Shown in pieces: positions 16,315 through 25,007 of a DNA stretch of 46,885 bases. Positions within the stretch are counted from its first letter, which is position 1; the number at the start of each line of letters is the position of its first letter. This DNA is from JAVBLV01 sp031553195. Lineage in GTDB: Bacteria; Bacteroidota; Bacteroidia; Bacteroidales; P3. A program made the translations under genes and the position numbers. The notes under the pieces were generated by a model. That model did not search any database. It saw nothing but the letters and a program-made list of their open reading frames with translations, and was not told the DNA's origin. The stretch spans positions 1 to 46,885 of the forward strand of contig JAVBLV010000101.1 of the NCBI GenBank assembly GCA_031553195.1. The letters run 5' to 3'.

Positions 16315-17315
16315 TGAAACCTAAAGATTATATTATTCGCGGCCTGAAACACGGGTATAGAATGATTACCCGAAAGAAATTCTTAAACCCGGAATGCAAC
16401 TGCGATAGGCAATCTTCCAACGATATAATTTATGAAATCTTACTCAAGGGAGAACCATGTATGATTGCAAGGTTTGGAACCACCGAAATAAATTGCATCA
16501 ATAATTATTTATGTGTAAAAAGCGATAAACCATATTTACAAAAAGTATGGAATTATATTTCAGACAAAACACATACACCCTGGTGGAATACCGACCATTT
16601 TCAATTTATGAATATTTATTCTGGAATTTTCCCTCCTTGTGTGGATACAGCCGAACGATTTTCTGAAAGATATTTACAAGACATCCAGCTAATTGACATC
16701 TTAGCTTGCCATCAATACTACGAAAAATTTATGCCGCTAAGAGATGATATTCAAAAAATCCAAATAGAAATGCTGTATCCTTTTTTTGTAGAAAAACCGT
16801 GGACACGCATCCTAAAAGGGAAAAAAGTGTTGGTAATACATCCTTTTGAAGATTCGATAAGAGAGCAATATAAGAAGAAGGAATTACTATTTGAACATCC
16901 TGAAATATTACCGGATTTTGAATTAATAACTTTTAAGCCAGTGCAATCAGTGGCTGGAACAAAAGTACCATATGCAGATTGGTTTGAAGCATTGGCACAC
17001 ATGGAACAAGTGGTATCCAAGGTTAATTTTGATATCGCAATAATCGGCTGTGGAGCTTACGGATTGCCGTTGGCTGCTTATATTAAGAGAATGGGCAAAC
17101 AAGCCATCCATTTGGCAGGCGGTACTCAATTACTATTCGGGATTTTAGGGAAACGCTGGATAGAACGGCATGGAGATAATGGGATTTGGAATTATTATCC
17201 ACACATATCAATCGATATCGACTACAGATTGTTGTTTAACAAAAATTGGTGTTTCCCATCAGAAGATGAAAAACCTCAAGATGCTCAAAAAGTAGAAAAC
17301 GCTTGTTACTGGTAA
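16314..17315 (+). CDS. Conserved capsule-locus protein, possibly GT-D-like glycosyltransferase
   Basis: A 333-residue soluble protein of uncertain function. The segment MIARFGTTEIN (about 50-60) resembles the R-x-GDGE-type motif of GT-D (DUF1792) glycosyltransferases, although the acidic pair is changed to TTE. The C-terminal half has a Rossmann-like block: KKVLVIHPF (about 169-177), IGCGAYGLPLAAYIK (about 244-258) and AIHLAGGTQLLFG (about 263-275). There is no membrane helix. Its start overlaps the wzy-like stop, so it is translated with the capsule genes. An alternative role is a nucleotide-binding modifying enzyme such as a pyruvyl- or phosphotransferase. Confidence 0.6.
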   Translation: MKPKDYIIRGLKHGYRMITRKKFLNPECNCDRQSSNDIIYEILLKGEPCMIARFGTTEINCINNYLCVKSDKPYLQKVWNYISDKTHTPWWNTDHFQFMNIYSGIFPPCVDTAERFSERYLQDIQLIDILACHQYYEKFMPLRDDIQKIQIEMLYPFFVEKPWTRILKGKKVLVIHPFEDSIREQYKKKELLFEHPEILPDFELITFKPVQSVAGTKVPYADWFEALAHMEQVVSKVNFDIAIIGCGAYGLPLAAYIKRMGKQAIHLAGGTQLLFGILGKRWIERHGDNGIWNYYPHISIDIDYRLLFNKNWCFPSEDEKPQDAQKVENACYW

Positions 17316-17359
17316 TAACCTCCAAAATAAGAATGAATTAAACAAGTACGATTCACTTT

Positions 17360-18289
17360 ATGAACATATATATTATAATTGTAACATACAACGGTATCCA
17401 TTGGATTAGTAAGTGCATAAAATCCATTCAAGAATCAACTGTAAAATCTCAAATTGTTATAATAGACAATAAATCGTCAGACAACACTGTAGCATATATA
17501 AAAGCAACATATCCTCAAATTACCTTAATCGGATTAGAAGAAAATTTGGGTTTTGGAAAAGCCAATAACATAGGATTTGAGTATACTATTAAAAATAATG
17601 CAGATTATATACTTCTTTTAAACCAAGATGCTTTCGTAGAACCTGATATGATTGAGAAACTGATTCAAATATCTGTATTGAATCCTGAATATGGAATATT
17701 AAGTCCCATGCAATTGAATGGAGAAAAGAATGCTTTTGACTTTAACTTCGGACTCTGTGTGCAGAAATATTGGAATTATACCACATACCAAAAAACAAAT
17801 TTCAGCTGTTCAATCTACCCTGTTAAATTTGTCATGGCAGCAATTTGGCTTTTACCCACTAATTGTATAGAAACTGTAGGTGGGTTCGATCCCATTTTTC
17901 AACATTATGGAGAAGATTGTGATTATGTAAATCGTGTGCGTTTCCATAAATACAACGTAGGGGTTTGTCCTCTTGCAATCGGATATCACGATAGAGACGG
18001 ACGTTATTTATCTAATGAAAAGAAAATATATTTAGATTGTATCAGGTATTTATGTACACTTAAAAATATTAATAAAACAATACTTACATCCGTCCTCACT
18101 TTTATATTACAATCCATATTGCAATTAGCAAAATATTTAATTGCTTTTGAATTTAAAATGTTTATACAAACAATTGGGAATATCTTCAAGGTAGCGAGAA
18201 GGATTCCATCAATTTTAGTAGCAAGAAGACACAGCAAGCAAAATGGCGCCTATATTTCTCAGGCCGACTCATTTGCAATTTCTGATTAA
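17360..18289 (+). CDS. Glycosyltransferase family 2 (rhamnosyltransferase-like)
   Basis: A 309-residue GT-A enzyme. The N-terminal nucleotide-binding segment is IVIIDNKSSDNT (about 32-43), followed by ENLGFGKANNIG (61-72) and the metal-binding position N-Q-D at 88-90 in the place of the usual N-P-D. The C-terminal third is basic and amphipathic (about 245-285), typical of membrane association. The ENLGFGKANN layout is like the WbbL/RfbF-type rhamnosyltransferases. The presence of rfbC near the right edge fits but does not prove rhamnose use. There is a 44-base gap before it and a 2-base gap to the next gene. Confidence 0.85.
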   Translation: MNIYIIIVTYNGIHWISKCIKSIQESTVKSQIVIIDNKSSDNTVAYIKATYPQITLIGLEENLGFGKANNIGFEYTIKNNADYILLLNQDAFVEPDMIEKLIQISVLNPEYGILSPMQLNGEKNAFDFNFGLCVQKYWNYTTYQKTNFSCSIYPVKFVMAAIWLLPTNCIETVGGFDPIFQHYGEDCDYVNRVRFHKYNVGVCPLAIGYHDRDGRYLSNEKKIYLDCIRYLCTLKNINKTILTSVLTFILQSILQLAKYLIAFEFKMFIQTIGNIFKVARRIPSILVARRHSKQNGAYISQADSFAISD

Positions 18290-18291
18290 TC

Positions 18292-18948
18292 ATGAAACGA
18301 ATATTGAAATACATATATAACAAAATAAAATTTAGAAAATTAATCCAATTTGGCTTTTCTGTAAATATTAGCATGGATTCATGTGCGGAGGGAATGAATC
18401 AAATTGGCTCACATGCGCATTTTGCAGGATATCTTGGCTATGGTTCTTACATTGGACCTCAATGTAGCATTATTGCAAAAATTGGTAGATTTACATCAAT
18501 AGCTCCAAGGGTTACAATCAACCCTGGTCGTCACCCTTTCACCTATCCTTTCGTGACAACACACCCAGCTTTTTATTCTATAAGAAAGCAAAAATTTTCT
18601 TTTGTTGACTCCAATTATTTTGATGAAATTGGATATGCAGATGCTGAATGTAAATATTCTGTTATTATAGGAAATGATTGCTGGCTCGGAGAAGGGTGCT
18701 TTATTGCTGGCGGCGTTAAAGTTGGGGATGGCGCCATAGTGTTGGCTCATGCTGTTGTCACCAAAGATGTTCCTCCCTATGCTATTGTTGGAGGAGTTCC
18801 TGCCAGGATTATTAAATATAGATATAGCAACGAAGTAATAAATAAATTGATAGAAATTGGATGGTGGAATAAAGATGCGAAATGGTTAAAAAAAAATTCA
18901 GCATTATTCAGAGACATGTCAAATTTTCTACATTATTTAAAAAAATAA
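18292..18948 (+). CDS. CatB/Vat-type acetyltransferase (second of three)
   Basis: A 218-residue hexapeptide-repeat protein of the xenobiotic acetyltransferase (XAT) type. Repeat turns run from about residue 40 to 175. The first part (GSHAHFAGYLGYGSYIG) is followed by a loop with TINPGRHPFTYPFVTTHPAF (about 75-95) that holds the likely catalytic histidine, then IGNDCWLGEGCFIAGGVKVG (about 124-143) and the closing GGVPARIIKYRY. In this setting it probably acetylates a capsule sugar rather than an antibiotic. It sits tightly between two glycosyltransferases. Confidence 0.84.
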   Translation: MKRILKYIYNKIKFRKLIQFGFSVNISMDSCAEGMNQIGSHAHFAGYLGYGSYIGPQCSIIAKIGRFTSIAPRVTINPGRHPFTYPFVTTHPAFYSIRKQKFSFVDSNYFDEIGYADAECKYSVIIGNDCWLGEGCFIAGGVKVGDGAIVLAHAVVTKDVPPYAIVGGVPARIIKYRYSNEVINKLIEIGWWNKDAKWLKKNSALFRDMSNFLHYLKK

Positions 18949-18960
18949 AGTGTCGAAAAA

Positions 18961-20094
18961 ATGGATATCCTTCACACCATTCCCTCCATGGGCATTAATT
19001 CCGGTGGCCCTGCACTAAGCGCCTTTTTAACTGCAAAGGGACTGCAAGCGGTTGGCGTGTCGGCAGAGATACTTACATACGATGTTTCAGACCAATCAGA
19101 CAAAATAATATCATCCGAAAATTTTATTCATTTACTCCCTCCGGCCACCAATTCGTTTGCCTATTCCAAATCATTCAAAAAATACTTAATCGAAAAACGA
19201 ACCTACGATTTGTATCATGCTCAGGGGATATGGCAATACCCGACTTTGATCACCGCTAAATTGGCGAGAAAGTTTAATAAACCTTATATCATAACGCCGC
19301 GAGGCATGCTTTACCCTCAAGATTTAGCAAAGGGAAAGTTGGAAAAAACCATTTTCCTTAAACTTTTTTTGAAAAACGATCTCCAAAAAGCAGCATGTAT
19401 TCAAGCTACTTGTATAGAAGAAATGGAACATATCCGTAATTTGGGAATTACCAGCCCCATTGCCGTTATTCCCAATCCTATTGAAATAAACAATATAGAG
19501 ATTTCTAGCAGAACTAAAGATAAATTACGTATCGGCTATTTAGGACGCCTGCATCCACGTAAAAATATTGAGCGCTTGATGTATGCATGGCACAAATTGG
19601 GCGATAAAGTAAGTAATGCCGAATTAGTGGTTATTGGCGACGGAGACAGGCGGTACATGGATTTTCTAAGAAGTGAAACGAAACGTTTATTTTTACCCAA
19701 TGTTGTTTTTACTGGATTTTTAAGTGGTGAAGCAAAAAATAATGCTTTAAATTCTCTCTCTTATTTAGCTGTTCCCAGCGATTTTGAAAATTTTGGGAAT
19801 ATAATTACCGAAGCATTAGTGCGTGGTATTCCGGTTATAGCCTCCAAAGGAACCCCTTGGCAGGAACTGGAAACTCACCATTGCGGGTGGTGGATTAATA
19901 ATGATGTACAAACCTTAGCAACTACTATCGAAATTGCTATCAATACATCAGAATCCGAACGCCAAGCCATGGGATTATGTGGCCGGAAGTTAATGGAAGA
20001 AAATTATTCCATTGAAATAGTTGCACAAAAAGTGAAGCAATTATACGAATGGATACTAACCAATAACGAGAAACTGAAATTTGTATATACCTGA
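18961..20094 (+). CDS. Glycosyltransferase family 4 (second)
   Basis: A 377-residue GT-B enzyme. The N-terminal domain begins MDILHTIPSMGINSGGPALS with a glycine-rich acceptor loop. The C-terminal domain has IGYLGRLHPRKNIERL (about 188-203) and the donor-binding motif around D274-F-E276 (SDFENFGNIITEALVRGIP). It is expected to add one sugar from a nucleotide donor to the lipid-linked unit. It is followed after 8 bases by the WcaF-like acetyltransferase; a GT4-WcaF pair is common in capsule and colanic acid clusters. Confidence 0.87.
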   Translation: MDILHTIPSMGINSGGPALSAFLTAKGLQAVGVSAEILTYDVSDQSDKIISSENFIHLLPPATNSFAYSKSFKKYLIEKRTYDLYHAQGIWQYPTLITAKLARKFNKPYIITPRGMLYPQDLAKGKLEKTIFLKLFLKNDLQKAACIQATCIEEMEHIRNLGITSPIAVIPNPIEINNIEISSRTKDKLRIGYLGRLHPRKNIERLMYAWHKLGDKVSNAELVVIGDGDRRYMDFLRSETKRLFLPNVVFTGFLSGEAKNNALNSLSYLAVPSDFENFGNIITEALVRGIPVIASKGTPWQELETHHCGWWINNDVQTLATTIEIAINTSESERQAMGLCGRKLMEENYSIEIVAQKVKQLYEWILTNNEKLKFVYT

Positions 20095-20102
20095 AATAAA
20101 TT

Positions 20103-20660
20103 ATGGAACGACTCCAAATAGATATCTCTACTTACGTCCGGGCGCAAAGCCGCAAAGAACAAATTGGCCGTTTGCTTTGGGCTATTGTTTGGAATCTATT
20201 TGCGCGACCTATTCCCCGCTCATTATTAAGCGGATGGAAGCGTTTTCTACTTCGTTGTTTTGGGGCCAAAATTCATAAAACGGCTAAAGTATATTCCACT
20301 GCTAAAATTTATGCTCCCTGGAATTTGGAAATGGGAGCATATTCTTGTATTGCTTCGGGCGTGGATTTTTACAATGCGGATAAAATTATTATCGGTTCAC
20401 ATGTTGCCATTTCGCAGAAAGCCTCTTTGTATACTGCTTCGCACGATATTTCGTCGGCGCAAAATAAATGGATTTCGGCGCCTATCGTTATCGAAGACCA
20501 AGCTTGGATTGCCGCCGAAAGTTTTATTATGATGGGCGTTACTATAGGACAGGGCGCTGTAGTAGGAGCAAGAGCCGCGGTATTCAAAAATGTGGAACCA
20601 TGGACAGTCGTAGGGGGTAATCCCGCCAAATTTATTAAAAAGAGAGAAATCGAATGTTAG
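20103..20660 (+). CDS. WcaF-like acetyltransferase (third of three)
   Basis: A 185-residue left-handed beta-helix acetyltransferase resembling the colanic acid WcaF family. Hexapeptide turns span about 65-175. The motif LYTASHDISS (about 113-122) contains the likely catalytic histidine, and the family-typical end VVGGNPAKFIKKR (about 169-181) closes the helix. The first 50 residues contain a short basic and hydrophobic stretch. It overlaps the following GT2 gene by 7 bases (20654-20660), so translation is likely coupled. Target sugar unknown. Confidence 0.86.
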   Translation: MERLQIDISTYVRAQSRKEQIGRLLWAIVWNLFARPIPRSLLSGWKRFLLRCFGAKIHKTAKVYSTAKIYAPWNLEMGAYSCIASGVDFYNADKIIIGSHVAISQKASLYTASHDISSAQNKWISAPIVIEDQAWIAAESFIMMGVTIGQGAVVGARAAVFKNVEPWTVVGGNPAKFIKKREIEC

Positions 20661-21547
20661 ACCTATCGGTTATTATACTCACTGCTAATGAGGAACTACA
20701 TATCCGGCGGTGCATCGAAAATGTATTGCCTATTGCCAAAGATATCTTTTTGGTGGATTCATTTTCTACCGATAAAACGATAGAAATAGCACAATCGCTG
20801 GGATCCAAAGTATATCAGAACAAATGGGAAAACAACCATGCCAAACAATTCAATTGGGGATTAAAAAATCTCCCCATTACAACCCGCTGGGTGTTGCGCT
20901 TAGATGCTGATGAGTATTTGACGGAAGAGTTACTGAAAGAAATACAAAAAAAATTACCTTATTTGGAAAAGGGTGTCACAGGCATTGTGTTGAAACGAAA
21001 ACAATATTGTTTCGGCAAGTGGGTTCACCCGTTAAAACTCCTGCGCATATTCGAATACGGAAAAGGCGTTTGCGAACAACGTTGGATGGACGAGCATATT
21101 CAACTATCCGAAGGGGAAATGGTGGAATTTGAAAATTTGTTTTTAGACCATAACTTAAATACATTCGGTTGGTGGATACAAAAACACAACGGTTATTCTA
21201 TTCGCGAAGCGATTGATTTGCTGGATGTAGAATTAAATCTTCTAGAAAAAGATAATTCAGAAGCAAATATCGGAAAGGAAGCGATTGAAAAGCGGAAAAA
21301 GAAGTTAAAATATGCCCGTTTGCCTTTGTTTTGGCGTTCATTTTTTTATTTTGTGTACCGGTATATTTTCAAATTCGGTTTTGTAAAAGGCAAAGCCGGA
21401 TTTATCTGGCATTTTTTCCAAGGTTGGTGGTATCGCACGCTGGTTGATGTCAAAATCCACGAAATCAAAAGAGCCTGCGGTAATGACAAAAGAAAAATTA
21501 TTGAATATATTAAGACCAACTACGGAATAGATTGTAAGAATGTATGA
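20654..21547 (+). CDS. Glycosyltransferase family 2 (WaaE/KdtX-like)
   Basis: A 297-residue GT-A enzyme with the sequence style of the WaaE/KdtX (beta-1,4-glucosyltransferase) subfamily: LSVIILTANEELHIRRC (4-20), LVDSFSTDKT (33-42), WGLKNLPITTRWVLRLDADE (68-87), where D84/D86 hold the metal. The C-terminal part has a membrane-associating aromatic stretch (about 225-255). It overlaps its upstream neighbour by 7 bases and its downstream one by 4. It probably acts late in repeat-unit assembly; substrate not predictable. Confidence 0.85.
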   Translation: MLDLSVIILTANEELHIRRCIENVLPIAKDIFLVDSFSTDKTIEIAQSLGSKVYQNKWENNHAKQFNWGLKNLPITTRWVLRLDADEYLTEELLKEIQKKLPYLEKGVTGIVLKRKQYCFGKWVHPLKLLRIFEYGKGVCEQRWMDEHIQLSEGEMVEFENLFLDHNLNTFGWWIQKHNGYSIREAIDLLDVELNLLEKDNSEANIGKEAIEKRKKKLKYARLPLFWRSFFYFVYRYIFKFGFVKGKAGFIWHFFQGWWYRTLVDVKIHEIKRACGNDKRKIIEYIKTNYGIDCKNV

Positions 21548-22287
21548 AAATTTCCCTTATTACTGCTTGCTACAACCGGCAACAAACCATTGCCTGTACT
21601 ATTGAAAGTGTGGTAATGCAAAATTATCCGGAGGTGGAGTATATTATCATAGATGGCGCCTCAACAGACAATACCTTACAAATTATAAAAAATTCTCCAT
21701 TCTCAACTCTCCATTCTCAATTGATCAGCGAAGCTGACAGCGGAATGTATGAAGCCATTAATAAAGGAATACGTTTAGCTACCGGCGACGTTATCGGCTT
21801 GCTGCATTCGGACGATGAATTTTACAGCGCGGACATACTTTCAAAAATAGCCCGTATTTTTGAACAAACCCAAGCGGATATTGTATATGGCAATGGTATA
21901 TATGTAGACGCCGAAAATCCGCAGAAAATAGTGCGCAACTGGATTAGCGGTGGATATGATAAAAAGAAAATGAAACGAGGTTGGTTACCGCTACACCCTA
22001 CTGTTTATGTAAAGAGAGAAGTTTTTGAAATTTGCGGATTATATAATGAATCGTATAAAATTGCCGCCGACAGCGATATGTTGGTTCGCATGTTGTACGA
22101 AAATAATTTCCATGTGTATTATTTGAATGAATACATTGTTCGCATGAATATGGGCGGGATGAGTACCTCGTCCAACACCCAACTCAAAAAATGGAAGGAA
22201 GATTTACGAATGTACCGATCGCACGGATTTAATCCGTATATAAGCTTAGCCGGAAAAATTACTTCGAAAGTAAAACAATTCTTATAA
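21544..22287 (+). CDS. Glycosyltransferase family 2 (WcaA/WfgS-like)
   Basis: A 247-residue compact GT-A enzyme. It shows MKISLITACYNRQQTI (1-16), IIDGASTDNT (35-44), the strongly conserved SEADSGMYEAINKGIRLATGD block (62-82) and LHSDDEF (87-93) with the metal-binding acids. This pattern is characteristic of a GT2 subgroup frequent in Bacteroidetes capsule loci. It overlaps the preceding gene by 4 bases (ATGA) and precedes the WcaJ-type gene by 27 bases. It is slightly shorter than its neighbours but complete. Confidence 0.87.
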   Translation: MKISLITACYNRQQTIACTIESVVMQNYPEVEYIIIDGASTDNTLQIIKNSPFSTLHSQLISEADSGMYEAINKGIRLATGDVIGLLHSDDEFYSADILSKIARIFEQTQADIVYGNGIYVDAENPQKIVRNWISGGYDKKKMKRGWLPLHPTVYVKREVFEICGLYNESYKIAADSDMLVRMLYENNFHVYYLNEYIVRMNMGGMSTSSNTQLKKWKEDLRMYRSHGFNPYISLAGKITSKVKQFL

Positions 22288-22314
22288 CATTATTAACAAA
22301 AAACCTACTGTATC

Positions 22315-23706
22315 ATGCCAAATGCCACTGGAAAATACAATTTCTTGCTGACTAGTTTCATGGTCGTAAGCAACCTCATTGTAATCAACGGTATTTACTT
22401 CTTATTGGTATCATTGTTTCCCGGCATTGAAGTTTCGGATCTGCACTACCAGATACTGCTTCTTTTTATCAACTTCGGATATTTTCTGGGGCTGGGAACC
22501 AGTAAACTACTTAAAGATCCGCGCCAGTTGGCGTGGCAACAAATTGTTAAACGGTCGGCTTATTTTGTGGCGCTGGCAATGGCGGTATCTATGTTTTGTT
22601 TATTTTCTACTAAAACATCCCGCGAAATATCCCGCTTATTTTTAATACTGTATTTTCCCATTACTTTTATTGTTATGACCATCGTATGCCTGATCGGGCG
22701 AAAAGTTGTAACAATGGTATTAAAACAGAACGTTAAACAAGAACAGGCTGTTATACTAGGCGCCGGTAAACTGGGTAAGGAATTGTATGAAGAACTTCTA
22801 ACCGATCCCTATCTGGGAGTTAATGTACTTGGATTTTTCGATGACAACCCCAATGCAAATCATGGACAACTGATAGGAAACATAAGTCAGGCAAAGGAAT
22901 ATGCTATTAACAATGAAGTAAATATCATTTACTGCACATTACCTATTTCGGCCAAAGAGCATATAAAGGATATAATGGATTTTTCCGAAGACCATGTTAT
23001 TAAGTTTCATGTGGTGCCTACTATACGGCATTATGTAGACCGCGCCGTAATCCTGGAATCAGTAGGCAATATACCTATTCTCTCCCTGCGCAAGATTCCA
23101 TTGAGCAAAACCTATAATGCATTGGTCAAACGCGCGTTGGATATCATTGTTTCATTTATATTCCTTACGGTATGTTTTCCTGTTATTTATTTGATAACCG
23201 GCATAGCCATAAAACTCAGTTCCCACGGGCCTATTCTTTTTAAGCAGGAGAGGACAGGGAAAAACGGAAAAAAATTTATGTGTTATAAATTCCGGAGTAT
23301 GCGCGTCAACAAAGAAGCAGACATGCTGCAAGCCACCGCCAAAGATATCCGTAAAACAAAAGTCGGCGATTTTCTACGGCGTACCAACCTCGACGAATTA
23401 CCCCAATTTATTAACGTATTAAAAGGCGATATGTCAATAGTAGGACCGCGTCCGCACATGTTATCACACACGTCAAAATATTCGCAGATTGTCGAAAAAT
23501 ACATGGTGCGTCATTTTATCAGGCCAGGCATTACCGGCTTGGCGCAAGTAAGCGGTTATCGTGGCGAAACAAAAGAAATCGCTCAGATGGAAGGACGTAT
23601 TAAACGGGATATCTGGTACCTTGAGAACTGGTCGTTGCTACTTGATATAGGCATCTTTCTAAAAACAATATGGGTTACAATAGTTGGCGATAAAAAGGCC
23701 TATTAA
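22315..23706 (+). CDS. WcaJ-type undecaprenyl-phosphate sugar-1-phosphate transferase
   Basis: The initiating enzyme of the pathway: it moves a sugar-1-phosphate, often glucose, from a UDP-sugar to undecaprenyl phosphate. The 463-residue protein has four N-terminal membrane helices (about 10-125), a Rossmann-like CoA-binding-type domain with ILGAGKLGKELYEELL (about 143-158), one further hydrophobic hairpin (about 275-300) and a C-terminal bacterial sugar transferase domain. The catalytic-domain motifs are FKQERTGKNGKKFMCYKFRSM (about 308-328) and DELPQFINVLKGDMS (about 360-374). It is the last gene of the cluster. Glucose versus galactose as donor sugar is not decidable. Confidence 0.9.
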   Translation: MPNATGKYNFLLTSFMVVSNLIVINGIYFLLVSLFPGIEVSDLHYQILLLFINFGYFLGLGTSKLLKDPRQLAWQQIVKRSAYFVALAMAVSMFCLFSTKTSREISRLFLILYFPITFIVMTIVCLIGRKVVTMVLKQNVKQEQAVILGAGKLGKELYEELLTDPYLGVNVLGFFDDNPNANHGQLIGNISQAKEYAINNEVNIIYCTLPISAKEHIKDIMDFSEDHVIKFHVVPTIRHYVDRAVILESVGNIPILSLRKIPLSKTYNALVKRALDIIVSFIFLTVCFPVIYLITGIAIKLSSHGPILFKQERTGKNGKKFMCYKFRSMRVNKEADMLQATAKDIRKTKVGDFLRRTNLDELPQFINVLKGDMSIVGPRPHMLSHTSKYSQIVEKYMVRHFIRPGITGLAQVSGYRGETKEIAQMEGRIKRDIWYLENWSLLLDIGIFLKTIWVTIVGDKKAY

Positions 23707-23825
23707 CAAGACTGTTTTGTTTTCAAGGATTGAGAGATTAGCATTCATAGAATCAATATGTTTAATACTATATTTTGGGTATTTAAAATGTTTTGAAATC
23801 GTAAATGATTAAAATCCTGATGATG

Positions 23826-23857
23826 TTCCGAATAAAGGCAAATTATATGTATTTTTG
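23826..23857 (+). promoter_or_regulatory. Candidate promoter of the Nif3/zinc-ribbon pair
   Basis: TATTTTTG (23850-23857) fits the -7 element and lies 36 bases before the start codon. The -33 position reads TTC (23826-23828) at a 21-base spacing, one base off the TTG consensus. The capsule cluster ends 187 bases upstream with no obvious terminator between. Confidence 0.42.
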
Positions 23858-23893
23858 TATTGCAATGTATAATTATGCATAAATCAAAATGTT

Positions 23894-24988
23894 ATGAAAA
23901 TAAAAGAAATTCTCGCATATTTGGAAAAAAAAGCCCCTTTGGCTTTTCAGGAAGATTATGATAATTCGGGGCTAATCATCGGCGACTCTCAAGTTGAAAT
24001 AACAGGCGCGTTAATTACATTGGATATTACCAAACCGGTACTTGAAGAAGCGGCGCTAAAAAAATGTAATCTGGTTATTTCGCACCATCCGTTAATATTC
24101 GGCGGGATCAAGAAAATCAATCCGGCAAACGTAACAGGAGATCTTATTTTATATGCCATACAAAACCATTTATGCATCTATTCCGTCCATACCAATCTGG
24201 ATAATGTATTGGAAGGAGTGAACGGAATTTTAGCTAAAAAGTTGGGGTTGGTAAATGTTCGTATTTTGAAACCGCTTCAAGGTCATTTAAAAAAATTGGT
24301 TACGTTTTGCCCTTTATCTCATGCCGATAGAATAAGGACGTCTCTTTTTGAGGCTGGAGCCGGCCATATAGGAGCGTATGATTTCTGTAGTTTTAATAGC
24401 GAAGGGAACGGAACTTTCAGGGCATTGGAAAAAGCGAATCCTTTTGTGGGGGAAAAAGGCTTGATGCATGCGGAAAAAGAATGCAGAATAGAGGTTGTAT
24501 ACCCCAGGCATATAGAAGAGAAATTAATATGGAACTTGCTGCAAGCGCATCCTTATGAGGAAGCGGCTTATGATTGTTACTCCTTAACGAATGGATTGCT
24601 AAATGTAGGCGCAGGAATCGTAGGAGAGTTAGAAACAGAAACGGATGTAACGGATTTTTTGCAAAAAGTAAAAAGAATATTGGATATTCCGGTTTTAAGA
24701 TATTCCGGCTCTTTCGATAATAAAATAACAAAAGTGGCGTTATGCGGAGGCGCGGGGAGTTTTCTAATTTCCCATGCGAAAGCGGCCGGGGTAGATATTT
24801 TTCTGACAGGTGATTTGAAATATCATGATTTTCAGCAGGCCGCGTACAATTTTATAATTGCCGACATAGGGCATTATGAAAGCGAGCAGTTTGCCAAAGA
24901 ACTTATTTATTCGTTTCTTTGCGAAAAATTTAGTACTTTTGCCGTGCTTATTTCCGAGCGCTCAACAAACTATGTGGAGTATTTGTAA
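23894..24988 (+). CDS. Nif3-like dinuclear metal-centre protein (YbgI/YqfO family)
   Basis: A 364-residue protein of the widespread Nif3 (DUF34) family, whose members form toroidal hexamers with a two-metal site; the enzymatic role is debated, with GTP cyclohydrolase FolE2-like and hydrolase activities suggested. The metal ligands are visible: H64 and H65 in SHHPLIFGG, D103 in VHTNLDN, H327 and E331 in GHYESE. The long form contains the inserted PII-like/CutA-like middle domain (about 130-230), as in YqfO. It is followed 19 bases later by the zinc-ribbon gene, a pair often seen together in Bacteroidetes. Confidence 0.9.
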   Translation: MKIKEILAYLEKKAPLAFQEDYDNSGLIIGDSQVEITGALITLDITKPVLEEAALKKCNLVISHHPLIFGGIKKINPANVTGDLILYAIQNHLCIYSVHTNLDNVLEGVNGILAKKLGLVNVRILKPLQGHLKKLVTFCPLSHADRIRTSLFEAGAGHIGAYDFCSFNSEGNGTFRALEKANPFVGEKGLMHAEKECRIEVVYPRHIEEKLIWNLLQAHPYEEAAYDCYSLTNGLLNVGAGIVGELETETDVTDFLQKVKRILDIPVLRYSGSFDNKITKVALCGGAGSFLISHAKAAGVDIFLTGDLKYHDFQQAAYNFIIADIGHYESEQFAKELIYSFLCEKFSTFAVLISERSTNYVEYL

Positions 24989-25007
24989 ATATAAATAGAA
25001 CAAATAT

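Noticed and set aside
18292..18948. CatB-like gene as an antibiotic resistance gene
   Set aside because: It is embedded in a capsule operon between glycosyltransferases, so a sugar acetyltransferase role is more likely.
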